A stretch of 64,000 nt of DNA, taken from the NCBI GenBank assembly GCA_033002965.1, contig JAURVB010003318.1, positions 33,781-97,780 on the forward strand, read 5' to 3'. Within the stretch, counting starts at the first letter, position 1. Each line of letters begins with the position of its first letter. The translations under genes and the position numbers were made by a program. The stretch comes from Piper betle (lineage: Eukaryota > Streptophyta > Magnoliopsida > Piperales > Piperaceae). This document shows, piece by piece, positions 43,147-55,339 of this stretch. Under the pieces are notes generated by a model. That model searched no databases. It worked only from the letters and a program-made list of their open reading frames with translations, and was not told the DNA's origin.

Positions 43147-43242
43147 GTAGGGGCAATGAAGAAGCGTCTTTATATATGGATCTTTTTCCTCATTGTAGGG
43201 GCAATGAAGAAGCGTCTTTATATATGGATCTTTTTCCTCAAC
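43147..43242. repeat. 48-bp perfect tandem duplication
   Basis: 43147-43194 and 43195-43242 are the same 48 bases, starting GTAGGGGCAATGAAGAAGCG. Confidence 0.92.
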
Positions 43243-43429
43243 ATATTTGCTATATCTATCTCTAGGGTGGATGACATTGATTGTGTCTACAGGTGGAACC
43301 TTTGTGCAATAAATATATTATAATGTTGGTATTTTATTTTATTGACTATGGTTTAGAACTTTTAGTTTCATAAATTTTAATTTGATCATGTTAGAACTCT
43401 TCTAATTTGATCATTGGGGTGGAGTGGGA

Positions 43430-44158
43430 TGCAGAGCATCAGGAAAATAAAAATGAAGTTCACACTATAGTGGTAAAAGGATTCTCAGCCAGAAATTTCA
43501 TTGAGAGATATGGATGGGAGTCTTTTACCTGATACTATGAGGGTGATAGGCTTGATAAAGGGCACCCCTATGATCAAACTCAGACTCTGAAAGTATTCAT
43601 AATTTCCTTAGTAAATCTGTAGTGGCAACTCTCAAAATTTGCACAAATGTAGGCACTCAATTGTCTGTAGATGTTGCAAGTGGTTAAAAAATCAAAAGTC
43701 AAGGCATGTGTGTAGCACTTCCTCTCACAATTCAAATCCATGAGTTTAAAGTGGATTTTCATGTACTATAATTAAATGATTATGATGTTGTATTTGGAAC
43801 TAAATGGCTGAAAGATGTATGACGTGTTTGGTGGGACTTCACAAGGATGCAATTAAAATTTACAAAGGAATCCCAACAGATCTGTTTGTAAGGCTTGAAA
43901 TCTAGTCACACTGCTTCGATATCTGAAAAAAATTTGGCAAATGATTTAAGGAACAATAGACTAATTGTAGTAGTAAACGAGTTGCAAGCTAAAGTAGAGA
44001 TGTCTCTGAATTGAGCAATTGGCAGCAAGAGGAGTTACAACAGATTTTAACAGAGTTTAAAGATGTGTTTGAGACTCCACAAGGGTTGCCTCCTAAAAGA
44101 GCTTTGGATCATCATATTCCTCTCAAAGATGGAACACAACCGGTGAATGTTACCCATA
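43430..44158 (+). mobile_element. Ty3/gypsy fragment (protease to start of reverse transcriptase)
   Basis: Broken plus-strand frames show a retropepsin-like region (VATLKICTNVGTQLSVDVAS, then LNDYDVVFGTKWLKD) and, near 44035-44150, LQQILTEFKDVFETPQGLPP and DHHIPLKDGTQPVNV, the typical lead-in to gypsy reverse transcriptase. It stops there, before any catalytic motif. No LTRs seen next to it. Confidence 0.72.
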
Positions 44159-44162
44159 TCTA

Positions 44163-45370
44163 AAAAGTAGTTGTTCTTTTCATAACTAGTGGCGTTTTTG
44201 TTTTTGCTGAACTTTTCTTTTGCTCTTGGGATAATTTGAGGTATATAGTAACAATATGACACAAGCTATGGGTGCTGGTAAGTTGACTGCATTTTTTGTT
44301 TTAAATGTAGCATAGAGGAATTTGAATTGTATGCGGTTCTAATAATTCCATTTGCCTGATGTGTCTCAGTGTTAACTTATAGGCATGAATTAGGTGGTAC
44401 CAGGCATGAATTAGGTACCCAACGACTTTATATACCCAAACTTGATTGTAGGATCATGCCTACAGGTAACTGTTAGATTTTTATTCGAACATAACTTGCG
44501 GATAAGTTACCCAACTGCTGATGTTGATAAGTTGTGGGATATAGGAGTGAAAATGATATTTTAGGCCCTTTTGGCCCCCAACTAAGCTCTGATACCACTG
44601 TTAAACCTTTTGGGCCGCCAAAAGGGACTTACAACAAGTGTCACGGGCCTCTCTTAATTTAAAAGTTAACTCAAGGAGTAAGGCTTTCGTATTAGCCTAT
44701 ATACAACTCACAAACATCATCCATGACTGATGTAGGATAAACCTAGCAACTCCCTTTTACACATCGGATGTCCCCAAAACCATCATCGTTTGATAACTCC
44801 CCTTAAATCAAACGGTACCCACCTGGCAAACTCCCCATAAATCATCAGGTGACACATGAAGAAAACATCCACAATCGATATAGGTTTTGGCACTCTCCTG
44901 GCAAACTCCCCATAAATCATCAGGTGGAACACATGAAGAAAACATCTACAATCGGTGGAACACATGAAGGAAACATCCACAATCGGTGTAGGCTTTGGCG
45001 CCCACCAGGCAAACTCTCCATAAATCATCAGGTGGAACACATGAAGGAAACATTCACAATTGGTCGGTGTAGGCGAAACCTGGCTTTGATACCACTTCTT
45101 GGGCCCCCAACCAAGCTCTGATACCATTATTGGGCCCTTTGTGCCATCAGAAAGGACTTCCAACAAGTGTCATGGGCCTCTCTTAGTCCAAAAGTTAACT
45201 TAAGGAATAAGGCTTTCCATTAGCCTATATATAACTCACCAACATCATCCACAACCAATGTAGGATAAACCCAACACTGTCTGCAACAAAATTTGGACCT
45301 TGACTATCCATCCAAAAAACCCCCCAATTTTTATTTATTTGCAATTGATGCACTTGTATACATATTGTTT
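44163..45370 (+). pseudogene. Duplicated gene fragment, copy 2 (interrupted by TRIM 2)
   Basis: 44163-44557 matches 42085-42545 and 45277-45370 matches 42546-42645. Start-like ATGACACAAGCTATGGGTGC is followed by a GTAAGT donor (44270), and ADVDKLWDIGVKM at about 44515. The TRIM lies between the two halves. Confidence 0.5.
44558..45276 (-). mobile_element. TRIM retrotransposon 2
   Basis: Related to the array at 1-1089, also in minus orientation. The left LTR (about 44558-44748) ends AACCTAGCA with the complement of a purine tract (ACTCCCTTTT) after it. The internal region repeats the CATCAGGTGGAACACATGAA motif three to four times; primer-site complements CTTTGATACCA (45083) and CTCTGATACCA (45115) follow; the right LTR ends AACCCAACA at 45276. 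Both LTR copies are diverged from each other. The insertion splits DNA that is continuous at 42545/42546, so its borders are well defined, but a target duplication is no longer visible. Confidence 0.8.
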
Positions 45371-46850
45371 TATAATCTCATTTTAGAAGATGCTTAACAT
45401 TAGCTAGGACATCACAAATAATCACTAGCCACTATTATAATTATGCAATATACACAACAAATTTTCCTTTTTTAATAGCCAATGTATAGAACAAACTCCC
45501 CAAGCAAATAATAAGGGGGGGTGCGCAAATGATGACCATGATGACAATGATGATAACAACAATGATGATGAAGATGACAACATCATGCAAACATTGATAA
45601 TGGTAGCATAAATTTGAAAGCTACCATCAGAATTATGTACGTGAATTAACAAAAAATAGGTTTGACTATTATTAACATGCTTTTTCTATGTTACCTACAG
45701 ATTTAATCAATTCTCAGTCCTTTCCAATGTCCTGTGCATCACAAAGTAACAAGTAACAAATCATGTACACGCCAAAAAAATATACTGAACAGTTTCCGAC
45801 AGCACACAAATTGGGTCCACACTTATATGACAAATTATGTCATAGTTAAATGACATTAGTATCACCAACAAGGAGTAAAAAGGTCCAAAAAAGGCTCTAG
45901 AACTTCAAAAAAAATGCCCATTTATCTAACCCCATTTTGGCTAAGCATGCACTCATATAAGCATGAAAAGTCACCAAAATGCCAAATGTCAAACCCTCTA
46001 GTTAATAAAGCAATGATTAACATAGTGCTCAACCAACAAAATGGACAAAATATACATACTTACATAACACACACTGCATCCAAACCAGTCATGATAACTA
46101 CCTATGAATTGAATAAAATAGCATACCAAGGCAACGAGCTCTATATCAAGCATCTACAAACTTGGAAATTAATTGAACTAGACCACAAAATCGCAAATTT
46201 AAAACTGCAACTGGCATACATGTAGAAAAACTTTATTAATATACGAAAAAAATATAATAACTGATAAAAATTCTGAACAACATCTCACAATGCACATTAC
46301 AATCACAATCTATGCATAAAAACACCCTATTCGGCTAAAGTTCAGACCAAAGGGATGTATCACCTTGTATTCATCAAAACACCCCAAAATGTGCACATAC
46401 ACACACAAACACAATCCTCACCAAACAATGGGGTCAAAATGTCCGTACCTATTCAAGACCCCAAGCATCCAAACAATAGGCTTGGCATACACATATAAGA
46501 TATAATAGGAGCCCATTCCTACATACAAATACAACAATCTGCATATCAAAGCATCCCCACACTATGGAAACTCAACCAGTTCACACAACCAACCACTATG
46601 AACAAAAAAGCAAACAAAAGGGTACCTAAAACCCACAAAGCCTCAACCTTCCCAATAAAAAACAAGACTGAAATCCACCTAGCACACAGTGAGATGACAA
46701 ATAGATAAAAAAACCAAGGAGCGAAGGAGGAAGAGAACAGACCTGGGAGGAGTGGGGTGAAGGTTGAGAGGGAGCATTGTGGTATTCTTCATCATGAGAC
46801 ACTGAGATGGTCTAGATCCCTTTTGCTTAAGTTCAGGTCGACCAACTTAA
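45365..46850. other. Duplicate of 61575-63820 with an internal deletion; no intact exon
   Basis: 45390-45790 matches 61577-61985 and 45800-46800 matches about 62865-63800. Roughly 900 bp between these, including the first conserved exon of the DNA-binding-like gene at 62370-62555, are missing. On the minus strand at about 46740-46775 a short first-exon-like frame MLPLNLHPTPPR ends at CCCAGGTCTG, a donor-like site, shared with the copy at 63770-63805. No functional gene. Confidence 0.55.
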
Positions 46851-47800
46851 TCGAAGTAAGAGTTGGTTCGATCTACCGTAACAGGTCTAATCTGGCTTGA
46901 GAGTGAACCAGATTTAACGTGTTACACAGTGAATCCAACCATGGTATGCAAAAACAGCTATAAAATACAAAGACATTGGCAAGACTGCTCCATTATTGTA
47001 TGTGAATAATGTATGGTCAAATTGGGAACAAGAAGCCAAAATTTCAAAACATTCATGAGGAGAAGATTAGTAGGGTCTTCTTTCTTCTTGGTAAATTTTG
47101 ATAAGAAATAAATTGATGCCATCAAACAATTTAAATTGAGAAGCAGACCTAGTTTTATCATGCTTTCATTGTGGAAAAATATCAGCTGAAAGAGAAAGCA
47201 TGGTAAAAGACACCAATTTTTCTTTTCACAAAAATCTTGTATTGGTATATGTGCTTTTAACTACTTACGATTGCAATTAGGAACATTATCCAAATTATGA
47301 ATATTGGGTGTCATATGGTAGTAAAGTCTACCATGTCTTATTATTGTTAAGTACATTACGATTAAGTTTAATTATAGTCTAAAAACTCGGGACTTGAACT
47401 CAATTCAATATGCAGCTGAAGTCGACTTGGAGATGGAATCATTTTTGCCATTTTTTCAATTTATATGGGATTAGCATATGCTGCTCTTTGGATAATTTGA
47501 AATTGATAAGTAAAATGATTTTCATTACTTTAAAATATTGATTGACTTAAATTAAAAGAAAATAATTATTTTAATAACTTTTATTACTGGATTCACATAA
47601 CCAATCATAAAATCTGTCACTAGAGATCAATCATCCATGGAATGTGACTCGGGAACTCATTAAGTGGAGTCGGACTTTTTGGAGTCTTAACAATTGTTGA
47701 GTGTTACACTACTAAGATACATTTCATTTGAACTCTGAAAGAGAAAGGGCATGTTTAGTTTGAGCTAGAGAAAAGATACATTTAATTTGAGCCATATATA
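46850..47800. other. Intergenic DNA
   Basis: No gene recognised. The last 100 bp belong to the conserved downstream flank of the LRR copies. Confidence 0.4.
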
Positions 47801-47803
47801 TAA

Positions 47804-47806
<3 letters not shown>

Positions 47807-47849
<43 letters not shown>

Positions 47850-47854
47850 TATAC
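47807..47854. repeat. TA/CA compound microsatellite
   Basis: About 14 TA units followed by about 8 CA units, in the same flank that carries a short TA run beside LRR copy 2. Confidence 0.9.
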
Positions 47855-47901
47855 ACCAAGCTTGGGGATCTGCATGCATCTGGCATTCGGACGGCGTAAT
47901 C

Positions 47902-49204
47902 CTATGTCATGTCTCCACCGAATAGCTTGTTTTGAGATAGGTCTAAATCGCTAAGATTCAAAGTATCTCCAAGACATTCTGGAATTGCACCCACCAGTTG
48001 GTTGCTTCCCAGGTAGAGTCCCTCCAATGGAGCAATATTGCATAAAGCTGGTGGAATCTTTCCAATGATTTTGTTACCAGTCAAGTGTAATACCTTTAGG
48101 TTGTTAAGTTTCCCAATTTCATCAGGAATGCCTCCTGAGAGTTGATTACCACCAAGGGCTAGTTTTTGAAAGTTACCAGAGCAATTGGCAAGAGAATGAA
48201 TGATTTGGCTCATGTCATCATTCGTGCCCCCACTCCCAGTTGGTTGGATCTCAAATCCAATAAGGCCATGCTACATCCTATGAAATTTGGTACGGATCCT
48301 CTGAATTCGTTGTGGGACAATGAAAGTACGTCAAGGTTGGACGCATTAGCAAGAGAAACTGGGATGTGCCCTCCTAGTTTATTTGAATCTCCAAAAAATA
48401 TTTCAAATTAGGGAGCAGCTGCCTGCCAAGATTTGTTGGAAGCTTCCCTGACAGCTTATTTTGGTCTATTATAAAATCTGTGATGTCAGAAAGGTTGTAA
48501 ATTGAATCTGGAATGGTGCCAGATATTTGATTTGAATACACCTGGAAAATTTTTAAGCTCTTCAGATGGCCAAGCTCAATGGGAAGTGTCCCATTAAGAT
48601 TGTTAGACCTTAGATAAAGAGAAGTAAGAGAAGAGAGGTTTCCAAGTGACGAAGGAATACGTCCTGTGAGTTGGTTTCCACCAAGATTGAGTGTCTTGAG
48701 CCTCGACAAGGAACCCAACTAATACGGGATTTTCCCTGTTATGTTGTTATCGCCCAAATCCATTTCTTCAAGAGAAAGACAATTTGTAAGATTGAGAGGG
48801 ATCTCTCCACTAAATGAATTGAAGCTTAGGCCCAATATACGCAGCCGGTATAGACGACCAATCTCACTTGGGATCGCTCCTTGTAGGTTGACCCGTAGAA
48901 ATTCGATGTATCTAAGAAAGCTCAGATTACCAATATAAGGTGAGAGTGTCCCACTCAAATTGAAGAACGGGAGGACCAACCCTACGACACGCCGGTGTCG
49001 GCGACCGCACCAGACTCCCTTCCAATCGCAGAAATGCAAAGAATCGTTCCAGGATGCCAGGGCTCCATTTGGGTCGGAGGTGATTTGATCTTTTATAGCA
49101 AGAAGGGCAGACCAATCTGTAGCATTTGAAGTGAGTGAGATGGTGAAGTTGGATGATAGAAAGAAGAAGAAGAGAATAATTTGAAGAGCAAGGAGGAGCT
49201 TCAT
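47902..49204 (-). pseudogene. LRR receptor-like pseudogene copy 3 (best preserved)
   Basis: Start MKLLLALQ at 49204 with a hydrophobic signal peptide, then the LRR N-cap (SALLAIKDQITSDPNGALAS, HFCDWKGVWC) and about 16 LRRs down to LDLSQNKLFGGDMT, stop at 47902. Only three clear lesions: a nonsense codon where the sisters read NQLGSL (about 48719), one T missing in a T run at LKYFF (about 48398), and a frameshift near 48210. Motifs such as GTLSPYIGNLSFLRYI, GTLPIELGHLKSLKIFQVYS and GGIPDEIGKLNNLKVLHLTG are intact. No transmembrane or kinase region. It lacks the copia insertion and serves as the reference for copy 1. Confidence 0.85.
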
Positions 49205-49264
49205 CTTAATATGTATGAATTGCGTGAACATGGCAATGAGATGATAATTTATAAGAGCACACAA

Positions 49265-51019
49265 GAGAATTCAGAGCATCCTGGAGTCAATCGGATTAAT
49301 TTTCCAACCACTCATGAACGACGTGTTTAAAGAAGCATGACTTTGTCGCTCCCCCACCAAAACACGGTGCATGATTTGACTACCGATTATTTTTCTATAA
49401 GCCAGTTTTGGTTGGTTGATTAATAGTTTATTACTGGGTGTAAACTAATAATTAACTATTGAGATTCTATATTAATCAATCAACATACAAACTATTTATT
49501 TATCAACTACTTTACTATAAGTAATTAAAAATATAGATTTGCAAACAATTCAAAATTCAAAATTCAAATTATAAATTAATTGAATTTTAGATATTTAAAT
49601 TAAAATTAAAATATTGATGTTTAACTCATCACTGAAACCAAAATTCAAACCAAATACTATTTAAAAAACAATATTTAAATTAAATAATTCAATTTAAAAT
49701 TAAATCTTTTTAAAAAGTGAAATCAATTCTAAAAATAAAATAATTTAAATAAAATAGTTCATTTTTTATTTTATAATAATTACTAACAAAATTTCAATTA
49801 TTTTTTATCAATAATTATTCACCAAATAAGAATTATTTCTTATATTTATTAATTTGATCTTCTTATATGTGTTTTTGGGCATGCTGTCTTTTTCAATGTT
49901 GGGAATTATATTTCAAAGTAAAATTCAATTTAAATAGAGAGTCAATTCGAAAATTGTATCTTAAACTTAAAATCCAATTCAAAAGTGAAATCAGTATAAG
50001 AAAAAAATCATTAAAAAATTAATTTAAAATCAGAATAATTTAATATCTAAAAAATAAATTCAATTTAAAGGCAAATTTTTTGGTAAGGTGATAGACTTTA
50101 ATCATATAAATTTTTTTATTATATTATATTTGCTTGAATCTCTTCCTTTTAATGAGGGTCAACTTTTGGTACTTTTTTAAAAATAATAGTAGATGTAGAT
50201 AGCAACAGCCAAGACTAAAACTAGAAAATTTCGCTCATGATCAAAAAGCAAAGAAGTAAATTTGAATAATAATGTTTATTATGATGGGAGACACAAATTT
50301 TCTCTTCGCAAAAATGTTTGCACATTGTGTTAGCTGCCCGTAATTGCAAACAGGAACACTATTTATCAACTACTCTACTATAACTAATTAAAGATATAGA
50401 TTTCCAAGCAATTCAAAAATCAAAATTCAAATTAAAATATTGATGTTTAACTCAGTACTGAAAGCAGAACTAAAACCATATCCTATTTAAAAACACAATA
50501 TTTACATAAAATAATCCAATTTAAAATTGAATCTTTTTTAAATGTGGAATTCAATTCTAAATATAAAAATTATTCAAATTAAATTGTTAAAATTTTTATT
50601 TATAATAATTGATAACAACATTTGAATTATTTTTTATCAAAAATTATTCACCTAATAAGAATTATTTTTATATTTATTAATTTGATCTTCTTATATGTGT
50701 TTCTGGGCATTCTGTCTTTTTCAGTCTTAGGAATTATATTTCAAAGTAAAATTCAATTTAAATAGAGAGTGAATTTGCAAATTCTATCTTAAATTTAAAA
50801 TCCAATTCAGAAGTGAAATCGGTATAAGAGAAAAAATCATTAAAAAATTAGATTAAAATCAGAATAATTTAATATCTAAAAAATAAATTCAATTTAAAGG
50901 TAAATTTTTGGTAAGGAGATAGACTTTAATCATATAATTTTTTTCTTTTATTTTGTTTATTTGATTCTCTTCCTTTTAAGGAGGGACAACTTTTAGTACC
51001 TTTTTTTTCTAATAATAGT

Positions 51020-51057
<38 letters not shown>

Positions 51058-54000
51058 CAATAGCCAAAACTAAAACTAGAAATTTTCGCTCATGATCAAA
51101 AAGCAAAGAACTAGATTTGAATAATAATGTTTATTATGATCGGAGACACAAATTTTCTCTTCACAAAAATGTTTGTACACTGTGTTAGCTGTCCGTGATT
51201 GCAAACAGGAACATTATCCGAATGTCATATGAATATTTACAAACTTGCAAATTAGGTAAGGATTGCTCTCAAGGTACTTCTCTTGTTGTTTAATTAATGA
51301 GCTTGACTTGACTAGCCTAAATGAAGTCGATGCCACCTTAATCTGCTAGTCTTTATCATCAATCTAATATTGGAAATTAAGCATTCACATTTAGACTTTG
51401 TTTATTTAGCATAATAAAGAAATGAAAAATATAAGAAATATATATATATGGTAATTAATGCAAAAAACAAGTCCCATTAATGAAAAATATAAGAAATTTT
51501 GAATATTTATGGTTATTAAGCTGACCAAAATGAACGTTTTTAAAGAAGCATGACTTTCTCGCTCTCCCCAAAATACGGAGCTTGATTTGACTACAGATTA
51601 TTTTTCGATAAACTTGTTTTGATTGGTTGATTAATAGTTTATTCCTGGGTGTAAACCCAAATTGTAAACTAATAATTAACTATTGAGATTCTATATTCAT
51701 CAATCAACATACAAACTATTTATTTATCAACTGCTTTACTATAACTAATTAAAAATATAGATTTCCAAATAATTCAAAAATAAAAATTCAAATTATAAAT
51801 TAATTGATTTTTAGATACTTAAATTCAAATTAAAATATTGATGTTTAACTCAGCACTGGAACCAAAATTAAAACGATATCCTATTTAAAAACACAATATT
51901 TACATAAAATAATCTAATTTTTGAATCTTTTTAAAACTGAAATTCAATTATAAAATTATAAAAATTGTAAATTTGAAAAAATAGTTGAATTATCAACACG
52001 GCAATGAGATGATAATTTATAAGGGCACAAAAGAGAATATAAAAGTCTTCTTTGAGTCAATTGGACTAATTTTCTGACCATTCATCAATACTTAGCTTTC
52101 TTGCTAGCTTTCTCGCTCCCCGCAAAACATGGAGCATGCTTTGACTACTAATAGTTTATTAACTATTAACTAGTTTTGATTGGTTAATTGATAGTTTATT
52201 GACGATGTCTAAACCCAAATTGATATATTATTTGACACTAATTAATACTTACGATTCATCAATCAATATACAAACTATTTATTTTTCAACTACTTTATTA
52301 TAACTAATTATAAATTTGTTGCATTGTAGATACATAAATTCAAATTAAATATTGATATTTAACTTGGAACAAGAAGCAAAATCAAAGCCATATCCTATTT
52401 ATTACCATAGTATTTACATAAAATAATCCAATTTAAAATCAAATCTTGTTTATAAGTGAAATTTAATTCTAAATATGAAAAAAATTTAAATATAAGCGTT
52501 AAATTTGTTATTTTATAAAAATTGTGAACAACATTTCAATTATTTTTTATCAATAATTATTCAACTAACAAGAATTATTTTTTATTCTTATTAATTTGAT
52601 CTTCTTGCATGTGTTTTTTGGAATTATTTTGGAATTATATTTCAAAGTAAAATTCAATTTAAATAGAGAATCGACTTACAAATTCTATCTTGAAGTTAAA
52701 ATCCAATTCAGAAATGAAATCAGTATAATAAAAAAATTCATTAAAAAATTAGTATAAATTTAGAACAAAAATTTTTCAATATTTGGAAAATATTCAACTT
52801 AATTATTCAATCCTAATCAACGTTTTAAGCCATTTAGAATAAGGAAATTCTTATTTGAAGTGGATCCAAAAATCATTTTAAAATTTCATTTTAAATAAAA
52901 TATGAACATTTAAAATACAATTTACATTTACAATTCTAATTGAATATTGAATTATACTTTGATAATTAGATTTCAAGTTTAAATACTAAATATTCAATTC
53001 TAGATTTTGGCATTCTTTTCACACATCTCAAATTTTTTATTATTTTAGAATAACAGATTAATTTTTGTATGGTTTGGTTCAAGTTTGGTGAAATTTTGGT
53101 TTAATTTGTGTTACTCTATAGCCCTTAATTTAATTAATCCAGTATACATGAACTCTAGAGCAAAGACTCCAAATAGTAATAAGAATATATCTATTTATCT
53201 TCAACTTGGTTAGCAACTATTAAAGAGATGACTTAAGCCTGTCATATTGTGCATAAGCCGAGTCGTTACGTATAGTATTAGACCTAAATCGTGACTATTT
53301 TAGATGATGAGCTAAACTGGGGCATAAGCTAAATCACTGGCATTGGGCTGTGTAGGATGTAGGCACGTCCGTGATAACAAGCCATGTTTAATAATTATGA
53401 GGACCAAATATTTTAAAGTGTGTGAATTATGATAGTCTTCAATTTAGCCACATATTTAATACCTCTGAAGATAAGATTCAATAGGGATATGTCTTTTGAT
53501 CTTCAATTTAGTTAATGTTGAATGGATTACTTAAGTTCATCATTTTACACTTGAGCCAAGTCTATGAAATCTATGAGTCGTTGTGATCACCCTTTTAATT
53601 AGTCTTATATTTAATACTTATTAGATGAGATCCGATATATTTATATAAATTATTATAATTATAGATCTTCAACCTTAGTTAACAGTTTTATAGAGATATA
53701 AAGATGATGAGGTCCATAAATTTACACTTAGACAGCGTAGCATATTTCTTTGCATGTTAATTCTTGTACATATGGCAACTACATCTATCATTTATTACTT
53801 TGTAATGATAAACATATTAGTATGCAACAACATACCAATTAAGGTAGAATAATATCCTATGAAGATTGTGATTAATCTCTTTAATTTTTTATTTAGTCCA
53901 CGAGAGATTTGATATTGAGGTTTTCTATTGAGGAGCCCAACTGCAAAGTAAGCATGAAAACATCATTACTTAACTCAAGTTAATGGTCATTTTGGTCACC

Positions 54001-54590
54001 AGAGTTATTTGGAAAAAAATCTTAGTCAATGAGAGGTCATATAAGTTTTAGAAAATCATATGGATAGATATAAACTCTAATTTGATATGTAACCTTCATT
54101 TCATCAAATAATGACACGGACTATAATATTTTAATATCTCAAAAATAAATTTATATTTTAAAGATAAATTTAATTGAACAAGAAAAACAATAATCACACA
54201 ATTTATTTTTTATTATGTTTTATTTTGATTAGTCCAATCTTTTCATCAGAGGTCAACTAATTTTATGTTATAATGAATTACCATATTTTTTTAATATATT
54301 TTAATTAGTCGAATTTTCTACTTTTCATTAGAGCCCAACCTTTACATCCCTAGAATAGAAGTGAACTTGACATGGGAGTCGAGAGACATCGATTTAAATT
54401 TTAAAAATAAATTTTCATTTTTTATCTTATTAAATAATGAGATAGATAATAATTAAATATATTTTAGAGATAAACTCTTATTTTTATCTTCTCTTAAATG
54501 ATAATCACATAATAAGCTAGAGATAGATTTATTTTAAAGATATACACTAAATATATATTTTTTATTTTGATTTGATTTTTATCTCATCTT
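49265..54590. other. AT-rich block with ~1.0-1.2 kb tandem duplications; no gene
   Basis: Units beginning near 49337 and 51548 share GCATGACTTT and GATTGGTTGATTAATAGTTT. The stretch with TTTCAAAGTAAAATTCAATT occurs at 49912, 50740 and 52640, showing diverged direct repeats. 52000-54560 matches 12300-15450. No coding frame. Confidence 0.6.
51022..51056. repeat. (TA)n microsatellite
   Basis: About 17 TA units. It is absent from the sister repeat unit around 50190, so it expanded after that duplication. Confidence 0.92.
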
Positions 54591-54597
54591 AAATGAT

Positions 54598-54885
54598 AAT
54601 CCCCCGTGGCCGATCCCGCTGCCGCCGCGCTGCCCAACCCTGCCGACAGACATGAGGCGGTGGAGGCTACTGGGTCTTGTTGGCATCACCATCGTCGTCG
54701 GCCTTGAAGAAGGAATCACAGGGGAAGAGCAGGCAACGATGGTGGCGGCCACCTCCTCCCAGTGGGCGCTACGGTGGAGGGGGAGCGGGGTACTCCGACG
54801 GAGAGGGGAGCGAGACTCTAGGATTTGGGCTGTCCTTGTATTCGGACGGCCCAAATCAAAGTTTGGGGCAGGAAATTTTTCCTGA
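54598..54885. other. GC-rich island of unknown origin
   Basis: A sharply bounded GC-rich stretch within very AT-rich DNA, starting at the point where homology to 15450 ends. Frames on both strands are open for 77-95 residues, but compositionally biased and unrecognised. GC content suggests a captured gene piece or the end of a transposon. Confidence 0.35.
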
Positions 54886-55339
54886 CCTGGCGCACATAAG
54901 CGGTTCTCTAAATATAATGGTCAAAGTAAATTTAGCACCGTTATTAAATTTGGTGGTGTTTTAATCATTTAGACTTTAAATTGGTAGTGTTTTAATTTGG
55001 CTAATCACCCACATTTACATTGTCCAGAAAAATTATTCTCATAAAAGATAATTTTTAAAAAGATAAAATAAAATACTATATAATGAAAACATGACTTTTT
55101 TTTCCACAAAAATTATAATATAAACAGAAAGTCACACTCATCAACCCATATCACAAATTCTTAAGTTTTGATGATCCAAGTAGACATTCATTGCACTTGC
55201 TAAGGTTGAAATTAACCACATCAAGTGCATCAATAAACACCCTGGTCAATTTCAAAAGATGTTCCAATATTGAGTAAATAAAAGACGAAGCAACCAGAGC
55301 ACTTGAACCCTCACCATCTTTACATCAGCATCAATTTAC

